Below are positions 16,373 to 24,146 of a stretch of 48,588 bases of DNA, piece by piece; within the stretch, counting starts at the first letter, position 1, and each line of letters opens with the position of its first letter. Below the pieces are notes generated by a model. The model had not been told where the DNA came from. It did not search any database and saw only the letters and a list, made by a program, of their open reading frames with translations. The position numbers and the translations under genes were made by a program. The DNA is from an uncultured Campylobacter sp. (GTDB taxonomy: Bacteria > Campylobacterota > Campylobacteria > Campylobacterales > Campylobacteraceae): the NCBI GenBank assembly GCA_900539255.1, contig UQBJ01000014.1, positions 1 to 48,588 on the forward strand, written 5' to 3'.

Positions 16373-18034
16373 ATGCGAAATTCAAAAGTATGCCAAGCTA
16401 TATTTGGCGCAAGTGTTATTTTAGCGTGCCTGTGTGCGTGTGATAGCGGTGCAAAGGACAAAACAAGCGGTGCAAATAGCGCGAATTTAGCGACAAATTC
16501 GCAGGATTTGAGTAAATACCGCCAAGCCTATGCCAAACCCATAAGCGAATGGACAAAGCCAAATATCGATGAGAGTGTAAAGGACGAGTGGCAAGAGTTT
16601 GCGCCTATCCCACGCGCGCAAGCTCCAAAGGACAACGAATTCGTGCATACCAAAGCGCATTTGGGGCGCAACCTTTTCAACGAACCGCGCCTTTCAAAAA
16701 GCGGACAAATCGCTTGTGAGAGCTGTCATCACAAGGAAATGGCTTCAAGTGATGGCTTGCCTCGCGCGATAGGACATAACTTGCAAATAGGGCGTAGAAA
16801 TTCGCCCAGCACGCAAATGGCGGCGTTTTTTGATGAGCTTTTTTGGGACGGCAGAGCAAAAAGTCTTGAAGAACAAGCACTTGGACCCATCACAGACCCA
16901 TTAGAAATGGCAAATACACTTGAAAACGCCGAAAATGCGATAAAAAACGCGCCTGAATACTATCCGCTTTTTGTCGCAGCTTTTGGCGATGAAACGCTTA
17001 AAAACGCGTGGGCAAAGTATTATCCGTGGATAATGCCAAAAAATGAGCAAGAAGAAAAGGCGGCGAAAAAAGCCATACACACGCACAAAAGCGATGAGAG
17101 CAACACTACAAAGGCTAGTGCGAATTTGGGCGAAAAGGTAAATTTAAGCGCAAATTCTAATGCGGGTGCTGGGGTAAATTTAAACACCGATAAAAAGACA
17201 AATTTAGCAGATACAAATGCTAGCAAAACGGCTCAAAAAGCGGATTTGCTCGGCATTAACAAGCTAGAAGATTTAAGTGCAAGGCTTTTAAATGATTTAA
17301 AAGAGCAAGAAAGGGCTTTGTTTGGTAGCTTTGCTTATAAGCGACCTTTAAGTGATAAGCCAAATCCACAAAGCACAAATTCAAACCAGCCAAAAATCCC
17401 GCAAAATCTTATTACGCAAGCTCAAAAACTCATCACCATAGAAAACATAGCCAAAGCCTTAGCGACTTTTGAGCGCGGACCTGGGCTAATGGGCGCGAAA
17501 AATACACGCTTTGAACGCTTTTTAAAGGGCGATTACGCAGCACTTGATGACAAAGAGCTGTGGGGGCTTGACATTTTCCGCAACAAGGGGCGTTGTATGA
17601 ACTGCCACTATGGCTTTTTGCTGAGCGATAAGAAATTTCACAATGTGGGCTTGGAGCTTTATGGGCGCGTGGGGCAGGATTTGGGGCGATATGAAGTTAC
17701 GCAAAATCCCGCTGACATAGGGGCTTTTAAAACTCCAAGCCTTGTAAATGTCAGCAAAACCGCGCCCTATTTTCACAATGGTATCGCACCAAATCTAGCA
17801 GGCGTGATACAGCTTTTTAACGAGGGCGTAAATGTCCAAGTGCTAGATGATGAGAGCTTAAAAAAGGGCTTAAACAGCGCAAATGTCGCAGGTAAGAGCA
17901 GTGTAAAGCAAAAAGAAATCGTCAAAGACAAGGACGGCAAGCTGATAAAGCCAACCAAATCGCCTTTGATACAGCCTTTAAATCTTAGTGCTGATGAGAT
18001 AGAGGCTTTGGAGGCGTTTTTACGCACGCTGTGA
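16373..18034 (+). CDS. dihaem cytochrome c peroxidase (CcpA/MauG family), lipoprotein-like, with long insert
   Basis: 553 residues from the ATG at 16373; an upstream in-frame ATG at 16337 overlaps the promoter and is rejected. Periplasmic reduction of H2O2 with electrons from c-type cytochromes. Two haem-binding sites are visible: CESCH (115-119) and CMNCH (408-412). The N-terminus has a hydrophobic stretch ending in VILACLCAC, a possible lipobox, so the protein may be membrane-anchored. Family members are usually about 330 residues. The excess lies in a hydrophilic stretch (about 225-345) rich in N, A, K, T and S, plus an N-terminal linker. C. jejuni has two such peroxidases; I cannot say which this resembles more. 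Confidence 0.85.
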   Translation: MRNSKVCQAIFGASVILACLCACDSGAKDKTSGANSANLATNSQDLSKYRQAYAKPISEWTKPNIDESVKDEWQEFAPIPRAQAPKDNEFVHTKAHLGRNLFNEPRLSKSGQIACESCHHKEMASSDGLPRAIGHNLQIGRRNSPSTQMAAFFDELFWDGRAKSLEEQALGPITDPLEMANTLENAENAIKNAPEYYPLFVAAFGDETLKNAWAKYYPWIMPKNEQEEKAAKKAIHTHKSDESNTTKASANLGEKVNLSANSNAGAGVNLNTDKKTNLADTNASKTAQKADLLGINKLEDLSARLLNDLKEQERALFGSFAYKRPLSDKPNPQSTNSNQPKIPQNLITQAQKLITIENIAKALATFERGPGLMGAKNTRFERFLKGDYAALDDKELWGLDIFRNKGRCMNCHYGFLLSDKKFHNVGLELYGRVGQDLGRYEVTQNPADIGAFKTPSLVNVSKTAPYFHNGIAPNLAGVIQLFNEGVNVQVLDDESLKKGLNSANVAGKSSVKQKEIVKDKDGKLIKPTKSPLIQPLNLSADEIEALEAFLRTL

Positions 18035-18045
18035 AAAGTCAAATT

Positions 18046-18078
18046 GTCATCTTGCTTGCGCTCGCTTGCAAGCAAGCG
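18046..18078. repeat. decayed GTCAT repeat with perfect palindrome
   Basis: GTCATCTTGCTTGCGCTC is followed by CGCTTGCAAGCAAGCG (7-bp stem, 2-nt loop, about 18063-18078). It resembles the repeat clusters but lacks a recognisable second arm. No T run follows, so it is not a standard terminator. Confidence 0.45.
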
Positions 18079-18110
18079 TGGCTTTTGCTAAAAGATGGGC
18101 GTTTTCATAA

Positions 18111-18353
18111 ATCAGCAAAATACAAATCAAAGGTGCTGACATTATAGATGAATTTAACCAGCGGATAGGTATTAGCAAAAATCCTAACATAAAAAAGCAA
18201 ATAATCAAGCCAAAGAAGCGTGAAAATGTGGAGTCATCAGCTCACACTCCCTATTTTCCTAGTTATGAGCCAGGCGGGTATTTTATTGCCGACAACCCCA
18301 ACAAATCCTACCCAAAAAAAGCAAACAAGCAAAAACAAGCGTTAAATCGCTAA
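18111..18353 (+). pseudogene. C-terminal remnant of an unknown gene
   Basis: Within the 395-base gap after the peroxidase, one frame is open from 18111 to a TAA at 18351-18353 and reads as an ordinary protein tail (GADIIDEFNQRIGISKNPN, later TPYFPSYEPGGYFIADNPN). There is no ATG, GTG or TTG near its beginning and no ribosome site, and it is preceded by an in-frame stop and a repeat, so it is probably the broken 3' end of a lost gene. I do not recognise the family. Confidence 0.45.
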
Positions 18354-18429
18354 ATTTCTTAAAAATGCGCCAAAAATTCACGCAAAATTTAAAAAATTCA
18401 GTCAAATTTGACAAAATCAAACGCTTGAT

Positions 18430-19140
18430 TTAGCCAAAAATTTTCATCGCTCTTTCATAGTCTTCTTTGCTGTCAATGCCTATGCTTTGGGTTTTGATTT
18501 CAAGCATTTTGATTTTGCGCCCATTTTCTAGGGCGCGAAGTTGCTCTAACTTTTCAGCTTGCTCTAAGGCACTGCTTTTAAAGGCACAAAATTCGCGCAA
18601 AGCCCGCACGGTGTAAGCATAAATGCCTAAATGCGCCTTAAAATGCTGATACTCGGCGCGTTCATAAGGGATTTTAGAGCGCGAAAAATAAAGCGCAAAG
18701 CCTTGCGTGTCCGTTACCACCTTAACCAAATTCGCATCATCGCAGGCTTTGGTGTCGCTTTTTTTAAAGCAACTTGCCATAAAAGCATCTTTGTCAAGGC
18801 AAGAACTTGCAAATTCCTTAAAGGCGTGCAAATTTTGCGGCTCAATGAAAGGCTCGTCCGCTTGGACATTGATGATGATTTGGCTGTCTTTAAGGGCTAA
18901 AATTTCGCAAGCTTCGTTTATCCTGTCCGTGCCGCTTTCGTGTGCGCTGCTTGTCATCACGGCTTTTAAGCCGTATTTTTGCGCTATATCAAGCACTTTT
19001 TCATCATCAACCGCCACGCACACCGTATCAACCTTGCTCACACGCTTTGCAGTAGCCACAAACATAGGCAAACCCTTTATGTCGCATAAAATTTTCTCGG
19101 CAAACCTTGTGGATTTGAGCCTTGCGGGTATGATTATCAT
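18430..19140 (-). CDS. kdsB: 3-deoxy-manno-octulosonate cytidylyltransferase KdsB
   Basis: 236 residues. It activates Kdo with CTP to CMP-Kdo for lipopolysaccharide/lipooligosaccharide core synthesis in the cytosol. The start shows the family motif PARLKSTRF (5-13), and NVQADEPFIEP and TGTDRIN-like (SGTDRINEA) segments follow. The ATG at 19140 overlaps the thrC stop by the ATGA arrangement and has GGAT before it; an in-frame GTG at 19152 is less likely. Last gene of the lpxK-thrC-kdsB run, as in C. jejuni. Confidence 0.93.
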   Translation of the reverse strand: MIIIPARLKSTRFAEKILCDIKGLPMFVATAKRVSKVDTVCVAVDDEKVLDIAQKYGLKAVMTSSAHESGTDRINEACEILALKDSQIIINVQADEPFIEPQNLHAFKEFASSCLDKDAFMASCFKKSDTKACDDANLVKVVTDTQGFALYFSRSKIPYERAEYQHFKAHLGIYAYTVRALREFCAFKSSALEQAEKLEQLRALENGRKIKMLEIKTQSIGIDSKEDYERAMKIFG

Positions 19141-20543
19141 CGTTTTATCCACTCTAAAATAGAATTTTTTAGCTCATCTAGCTCGTAAATTTGCCCTTTT
19201 TCATCCGCTTTGTCAAAAAGTGCCACAATGCCATCTTTTAAATCGTAGTTAAAAGCTTGCGCGATTTTAAGCATAGTGGCTTTTTCGTCCGCACAAGACT
19301 CATCAAACAACGCTTGTGCCATACTTGGCGTAAATTTCGTCCATTCTGCTGTGGAGGTGATAATGCTTGTTTGGTTTTTGTCTAAAAGTTTAAAGCAAGT
19401 GGCGGTGTGTGGGTCGATGAGCGAGCTTTTGGCGAAATTTTTTATGTAAGTTTTGCACTCATCATCATCGCAAAAATCCGCATCAAAGTCCGCTTTTAGC
19501 TCATCTAACTCGCTTTTGGCAAGCGCAAAAAAATGCTCGTTTTTAAGCTGTTCGTAAAGTTCTTTTGTGCGTTTTGCGCCAAATTTATCAAAAATCAACC
19601 TTTCTACATTTGAGCTTACAAGTATATCCATAGCTGGTGAAATCGTCTTTTTAAGCACTCTTGCGCGCAAGTCATACTCGCCCTTTGTGAAAAAATCCGT
19701 GAGAATGTTGTTTGCATTTGAAGCGATTTTTATGAGCCTTATTTTTGCGCCCATTTTTTTAGCATAATAAGCGCCCAAAGCGTCTCCAAAATTGCCGCTA
19801 GGCACTATAATATCGGCTTTTTCATCAAGTTGCACCAAAGCATAGTAATGATAAATGATTTGAAATAAAATGCGCCCAAAATTTACCGAATTTGCCGCGC
19901 TTAATTCCGTGTCATTTGCCCTTAATGCGCCCTTAAATTCATCATCTGCGAGCAAATTTTTAAGTGCTTTTTGAGCCGCGTCAAAATCGCCATTTATCGC
20001 AAAACTTTTTAAATTTGACGCTTTTAAACTCGTCATTTGTAAGGCTTGAAAACGGCTTGTGCCTGTGGCTGGATAAAGGCAAGCCACTTTTACATTTGCT
20101 ACATTTTCAAAACTTTTAAGCGTGGCAGGTCCTGTGTCGCCGCTTGTAGCGCACATTATCAAAAAATTTTTATTTCCCGCTAGCTCACTTAAAAGCACGC
20201 CAAAAGGCTGTAAAGCCATATCTTTAAAGGCTCTTGTCGGTCCGTGATAAAGCTCGTTGATGAAAAGTTTGTCATTTATGCGCGTGAGTTTTACGGGGCA
20301 TTTTTCATCATCAAATTTAGCGTAGCATTTAAGAGCCTTTTCAAACAGCTCATCAAGGCTAAATTCAAAGCTTTCGATGAGTTTAAGCGCAAATTTTTGA
20401 TAGCTTAAATTCTTAAATTCATAGCCGTTAAATTCTGGCAAATGCAAGGGCGCGTAAAGCCCGCCAAAGCTTGCACTTGGGGCTAAAATGGCGCGTTTAA
20501 AATCCACGCTTTCATTTTCGTTTCTCGTGCTTGTTAAATTCAT
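19137..20543 (-). CDS. thrC: threonine synthase ThrC
   Basis: 468 residues. It converts O-phosphohomoserine to threonine with pyridoxal phosphate. The PLP lysine is K107 in HGPTRAFKDMALQ, with ATSGDTGPATLKSF and VPSGNFGDALG phosphate/PLP-binding loops. The ATG at 20543 overlaps the lpxK stop (TGATG); a TTG one codon earlier is possible. Threonine synthase is out of place in a lipid A/Kdo operon functionally, but the order lpxK-thrC-kdsB is as I recall it in C. jejuni. Confidence 0.93.
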   Translation of the reverse strand: MNLTSTRNENESVDFKRAILAPSASFGGLYAPLHLPEFNGYEFKNLSYQKFALKLIESFEFSLDELFEKALKCYAKFDDEKCPVKLTRINDKLFINELYHGPTRAFKDMALQPFGVLLSELAGNKNFLIMCATSGDTGPATLKSFENVANVKVACLYPATGTSRFQALQMTSLKASNLKSFAINGDFDAAQKALKNLLADDEFKGALRANDTELSAANSVNFGRILFQIIYHYYALVQLDEKADIIVPSGNFGDALGAYYAKKMGAKIRLIKIASNANNILTDFFTKGEYDLRARVLKKTISPAMDILVSSNVERLIFDKFGAKRTKELYEQLKNEHFFALAKSELDELKADFDADFCDDDECKTYIKNFAKSSLIDPHTATCFKLLDKNQTSIITSTAEWTKFTPSMAQALFDESCADEKATMLKIAQAFNYDLKDGIVALFDKADEKGQIYELDELKNSILEWIKR

Positions 20544-21451
20544 CAAAATTTCTCCACAAAAGCTAAAATCGCCTTTTTAAATTCATCTTTAAGTTCTATG
20601 TCAAGCTCGATGAGCTGGGTTTTTAGCCCCATTTGCCGCACCTTGACAAAATCCTTAAATGTAAGCATAAGTGTATCACAATGATGCTTTTTTAGCAAGG
20701 CTTCAAGCTCGTTTTTTTGAAATTTATAATGGTCGGCAAAAAAATAACACGCCTCAGCCTTGCTAAAATGCTCATAAAGCCGAAAGGGCTTTGCTATGGC
20801 GGTAACCAAAATGGCGTTTTTGTTTTCGCTTGCGCGCGAGTGCCTTACAAAGTCCTCGCCCTCACGCGCTATGAAATCAACCTTTTTCGCAAAGCACTTT
20901 GGCAGGCGGTAAGCCCCGCTTGGCAAGGTAAAGTCAAAATGCGGTTTTTGCACGCTTTCAAGTAAAATGTCGAATTTTTCAATAAATCTTTTAGAAAAGC
21001 CATCATCAAGCAAGATGAGCGTTGCGCCTAAATTTAGGGCTTTTTCTATGCCTTGCACTCTATTTTCGCTCACTATAACCCCAAAAATCCGTTCATCAAG
21101 CGCATACTCCATAGCTTCATCGCCGCTTATATCGACATCGCACAAAGGCTCTTTGCCATTTTTAACGACAACTAGCCCCTTACTCTTTCTTTTATAGCCA
21201 CGAAGCACGATAAAAACGCATTTTGTAGGCGCAAAAAGATGAGCGATAGCCTTGCAAACGGGTGTTTTGCCGTTGCCCCCCAAAGTGAGATTGCCCACGC
21301 TGATGATGGGCGCATTAAATTTAAGTTTGCGGCGAAATTTTGTGTTTAAAACCGCCACAAGCGCGTAAAGCAAACTAAAAGGCAAAAGCGCAAAGGCAAG
21401 GATTTTTTGGGCTAAATTTGGCTCAAAAAAATATCTATCAAGCCACGACAT
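20543..21451 (-). CDS. lpxK: tetraacyldisaccharide 4'-kinase LpxK
   Basis: 302 residues. It phosphorylates the lipid A disaccharide precursor at the 4' position, at the cytoplasmic face of the inner membrane. There is an N-terminal hydrophobic anchor (about 16-33) and the LpxK P-loop GNLTLGGNGKTP (53-64). The open frame extends to a GTG at 21493, but the ATG at 21451 gives the typical MSWLDRYFFEP-like start and is preferred, although its ribosome site is weak. It precedes thrC with a 1-nt overlap. Confidence 0.9.
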   Translation of the reverse strand: MSWLDRYFFEPNLAQKILAFALLPFSLLYALVAVLNTKFRRKLKFNAPIISVGNLTLGGNGKTPVCKAIAHLFAPTKCVFIVLRGYKRKSKGLVVVKNGKEPLCDVDISGDEAMEYALDERIFGVIVSENRVQGIEKALNLGATLILLDDGFSKRFIEKFDILLESVQKPHFDFTLPSGAYRLPKCFAKKVDFIAREGEDFVRHSRASENKNAILVTAIAKPFRLYEHFSKAEACYFFADHYKFQKNELEALLKKHHCDTLMLTFKDFVKVRQMGLKTQLIELDIELKDEFKKAILAFVEKF

Positions 21452-21571
21452 TTTGGGCTTTCTTTGCGTTTTGAGATAAAAGGGTAAATTCACAAGGCAT
21501 TAAAAAAAATTGTCGCCACAAATTCACGCTTTGTTTTATGAATTTTGTTGTTTTTTGCAAATTTAACTTCA

Positions 21572-22444
21572 CTAAATATCCTTAAAAATCAACGGCATAG
21601 AGTTTTTAAAGGCATTTGTTTTTATCCTTTTTTCTACCATTTCAAGCAAATTTTTGTCCGCACTTGCTATTTTTTGGGTATCCACTCGCTTTAAAGCCTT
21701 TAAAAGCTCGTCAATCTCAGCATATTTAAAGCCAAGTTCCTTTTCATCGCTTTGCCCCTCGTATAAATCAGCACTTGGAGCTTTATCTACAAAGCATTGC
21801 GGCACACCCAAATAGCGCGCAAACTCGAAAATATCGCTCTTGTAAAGCTCACCTATGGGATTAAACGCGCAGGCTAAATCCCCATAAATCGTGCCATATC
21901 CTAGCATTCTCTCGCTTTTGTTGCTCGTGCCTACCACCAAATAGCCCTTTAAGGCTGAGTAATCATAAAGCAAACTCATACGAATTCTTGCGCTCAAATT
22001 ACCCATTCGCGTTTTACACACGCTTTCGCACGCGCTTAAAAAAGCGTCTAAAATGGGCTGAATTTCTATGGTTTTATGCTCTAAATTTAGGCTTTCGCAA
22101 AGCATTAGAGCATCTTTTAAATTTGCTTTGTTTGAGTTAGCATTTGGCATTATGAGAGCTAAAATTCCCTTTTGCTCGGCGTTTTTAGGGCTTTTATCTT
22201 GCGTGCTTGCCTTTTTATCCGCTTGTTCTTTATCCGTTTGCAAGGCGCTTTGCTTAGCATTTTCCTTGCTTTGCAACCCACTAGCCGAGCCTTGTGCGCT
22301 TGCAAACGCCCTTTGGCAAAGCGTAGCCACAAGTGCAGAGTCAAGCCCACCGCTAAGTCCTATGACAACGCCCTTTGCCCTTGCATTTTCCACGCAAGAG
22401 TTGATAAAATCACAAATTTTGCGCTCTAATTTTTCAAAATCCAT
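21572..22444 (-). CDS. nadE: NAD+ synthetase NadE with a low-complexity insertion
   Basis: 290 residues. It amidates deamido-NAD to NAD (ammonia-dependent type, no glutaminase domain). The PP-loop SGGLDS is at 31-36, with a GTSNKSERMLGYGT-type motif. C. jejuni NadE is about 246 residues; the extra ~45 lie at about 47-92 as a hydrophilic run of A, S, K, Q, D and E between two core strands of the Rossmann-like fold. The insertion keeps the frame and the catalytic loops are intact, so the enzyme is probably active. Upstream of lpxK on the same strand, with a 120-nt gap. Confidence 0.92.
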   Translation of the reverse strand: MDFEKLERKICDFINSCVENARAKGVVIGLSGGLDSALVATLCQRAFASAQGSASGLQSKENAKQSALQTDKEQADKKASTQDKSPKNAEQKGILALIMPNANSNKANLKDALMLCESLNLEHKTIEIQPILDAFLSACESVCKTRMGNLSARIRMSLLYDYSALKGYLVVGTSNKSERMLGYGTIYGDLACAFNPIGELYKSDIFEFARYLGVPQCFVDKAPSADLYEGQSDEKELGFKYAEIDELLKALKRVDTQKIASADKNLLEMVEKRIKTNAFKNSMPLIFKDI

Positions 22445-22469
22445 TCAAACGCCTTAAATTTTTTTCATC

Positions 22470-22502
22470 ATTGTAGCAAAAAATGTTTAAATTCGCTATA
22501 AT
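22470..22502. promoter_or_regulatory. divergent promoters for nadE and the MBL hydrolase
   Basis: On the minus strand TACAAT (22475-22470), preceded by TTTTTTGC, fits nadE. On the plus strand TATAAT (22497-22502), preceded by TTCGC, fits the hydrolase. The two -10 boxes are about 20 bp apart, so each lies in the other's upstream region and simultaneous occupancy is unlikely. Confidence 0.6.
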
Positions 22503-22528
22503 GACACCATTATTTTACAAGGATAAAA

Positions 22529-23125
22529 ATGCAAATCATAGCCAAGCCTTGCGGGGTTTATGCGACAAATTGTTATATCATCAAGCACGCAAAGGGCGAT
22601 TTCATCATCGATGCGGGGCAAGGCGGGGCTGAATTTGTGCGCCAAAATGCGACAAATCCACGAGCCATTTTATGCACGCACGGACATTTTGACCACATTT
22701 GGGACTGCGCGGCGGTAAAAAAAGAGTTTCAAATCCCCATTTACATACATAAAGATGATGAATTTATGCTTGCAGACCCCTTTGAAATGGGACATTTGCA
22801 CGCAAAAGCGGATTTTTTAGTGGCTGATGAAAACGAGCTTGACATTTCGGGCGTGAAATTTCGCTTTTTGCACTTCGCAGGACACACCCCGGGCTGCTGT
22901 ATGATAGAGCTTGTGGGCGAAAATGTGGCTTTTAGCGGGGATTTTTTGTTTAAAGGCACGGTTGGACGCTACGATTTTCCTTACTCTGATGCGAATTTAA
23001 TGCGCCAAAGCCTTGAAAGAGTGGCGAAATTTAAGCAAGATTTACGCCTTTTACCGGGACACGGCGATGAAACTTCATTGCAAGCCGAACAAGCAAATTT
23101 AAGGTATTTCATCAATGTCATTTGA
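22529..23125 (+). CDS. metallo-beta-lactamase-fold hydrolase (glyoxalase II-like)
   Basis: 198 residues. The metal site is complete: H51, H53, D55, H56 (THGHFDH), H119, D138 and H178, as in the two-zinc glyoxalase II/YcbL group of thioester hydrolases. The protein is cytosolic and lacks the C-terminal substrate domain of true glyoxalase II, so the substrate is unknown. AAGGAT precedes the ATG. It overlaps the next gene by 11 nt. Neighbourhood with nadE is as I recall in C. jejuni. Confidence 0.88.
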   Translation: MQIIAKPCGVYATNCYIIKHAKGDFIIDAGQGGAEFVRQNATNPRAILCTHGHFDHIWDCAAVKKEFQIPIYIHKDDEFMLADPFEMGHLHAKADFLVADENELDISGVKFRFLHFAGHTPGCCMIELVGENVAFSGDFLFKGTVGRYDFPYSDANLMRQSLERVAKFKQDLRLLPGHGDETSLQAEQANLRYFINVI

Positions 23126-23471
23126 CTCGCTTTTTGATTTTTTAACACTTTATTTGGGGATTTTGCTTCTCATCGCCCTTGTGGGAATGTTTTTTGCGAA
23201 AAAGCACAAAGAACTCAACGCTGAATTTAACGAAAACTTAGCTCAAAAATTCAGCAAAAAAAGCGCATTTAAAGGGCTTTACAAGCATTGTCCTTGTCGC
23301 AAAGCTGTGGAAAATGGCTTGATGAGTAGCATTTGTGTGTATAGCAGCGTGGTAGGCTTTATGCTAAGCCTTACAAATATCGCTCTTGTGGGCATTTATA
23401 GCGTGTCAAATTTTGCTGTGCTTGCTTTGAGCGTGCTTTGCGCCTACTTTGGCTGGGTGCTGAAAAAATGA
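23115..23471 (+). CDS. small membrane protein, conserved
   Basis: 118 residues with hydrophobic segments at about 11-27, 70-89 and 93-115. A cytosolic or periplasmic loop carries CPC (about 59-61). It overlaps the hydrolase gene by 11 nt, so the two are co-translated. A small hydrophobic protein occupies the same place beside the hydrolase and nadE in C. jejuni as I recall. The function is not recognised. Confidence 0.7.
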   Translation: MSFDSLFDFLTLYLGILLLIALVGMFFAKKHKELNAEFNENLAQKFSKKSAFKGLYKHCPCRKAVENGLMSSICVYSSVVGFMLSLTNIALVGIYSVSNFAVLALSVLCAYFGWVLKK

Positions 23472-23509
23472 TTGCAAGCTCATTTTGCAAGTTTTAAGAA
23501 AGGACAAAA

Positions 23510-23881
23510 ATGCTGATTTTTGGACACAAACTCATCGAAAAGCCAAAATTTCATTTGATAAACAATGAAAATGTAAGCTTTAAAGAGGGTATAAATTGCT
23601 TTGAATATGATGAAATTTTAATCGAAAAAGCCTTAAAAGAGTGTGTGAAATTTGCTATTTTAGCTAAAAATGAAGATGAAATTTTATTTGCAAATGCTTT
23701 GAAAGCTGAATTTATTTTGCTTGAAAATGAAAATTTGGCTAAAAAAGCCAGCAAAATGGCTGAATTTTATTTATTTGATAGCAAAATTTTACTCATCACA
23801 AACTCACTTGAAAAACTTGAAAAAGCCTACAAAATAGGCGTTGATGGAGTGATTTTGAAAGAACTTTTGCAAGAAATTTAG
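23510..23881 (+). CDS. conserved hypothetical protein
   Basis: 123 residues, no membrane segment or signal peptide, rich in K, E and L, more AT-rich than its neighbours. The alternating strand/helix pattern and the ending KIGVDGVILKE resemble the last turns of a TIM-barrel or Rossmann-type protein, but no catalytic motif is visible. AAAGGAC lies before the ATG. I believe similar short proteins occur in related bacteria, without known function. Confidence 0.65.
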   Translation: MLIFGHKLIEKPKFHLINNENVSFKEGINCFEYDEILIEKALKECVKFAILAKNEDEILFANALKAEFILLENENLAKKASKMAEFYLFDSKILLITNSLEKLEKAYKIGVDGVILKELLQEI

Positions 23882-24099
23882 CGCAAAATTATTTTAAAAT
23901 TTTTAGTTTAATAGCTGTTTTTGCACCCTTTGAAAATAGCCAACTCGCCCTTGAATTCCCCACGACACCTTGACACCGCCCACACTTGCTCAAAATGACA
24001 ACATCAGTTTTACGACAAAAACGCTATCTTAAAAAGTCTTAAAAAATCAAAAAAATTTTTTCAAAAAAAATGAAAGTTTTTATCAAATTTTAAAAAATT

Positions 24100-24121
24100 T
24101 TTTGCTACAATTTTAATTGTA
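24100..24121 (+). promoter_or_regulatory. chuA-like receptor promoter with perfect palindromic operator
   Basis: TACAAT (24106-24111) is the -10 box and is itself the left arm of the perfect 16-bp palindrome TACAATTTTAATTGTA (24106-24121). A repressor bound here would block the polymerase directly. An iron regulator such as Fur is the natural candidate for a haem receptor, but the site is not a textbook Fur box. The gap 23882-24146 otherwise shows only a decayed repeat fragment (about 23987-24002). Confidence 0.6.
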
Positions 24122-24146
24122 ATTATCAAAATTTAAAGGAAAAAAG

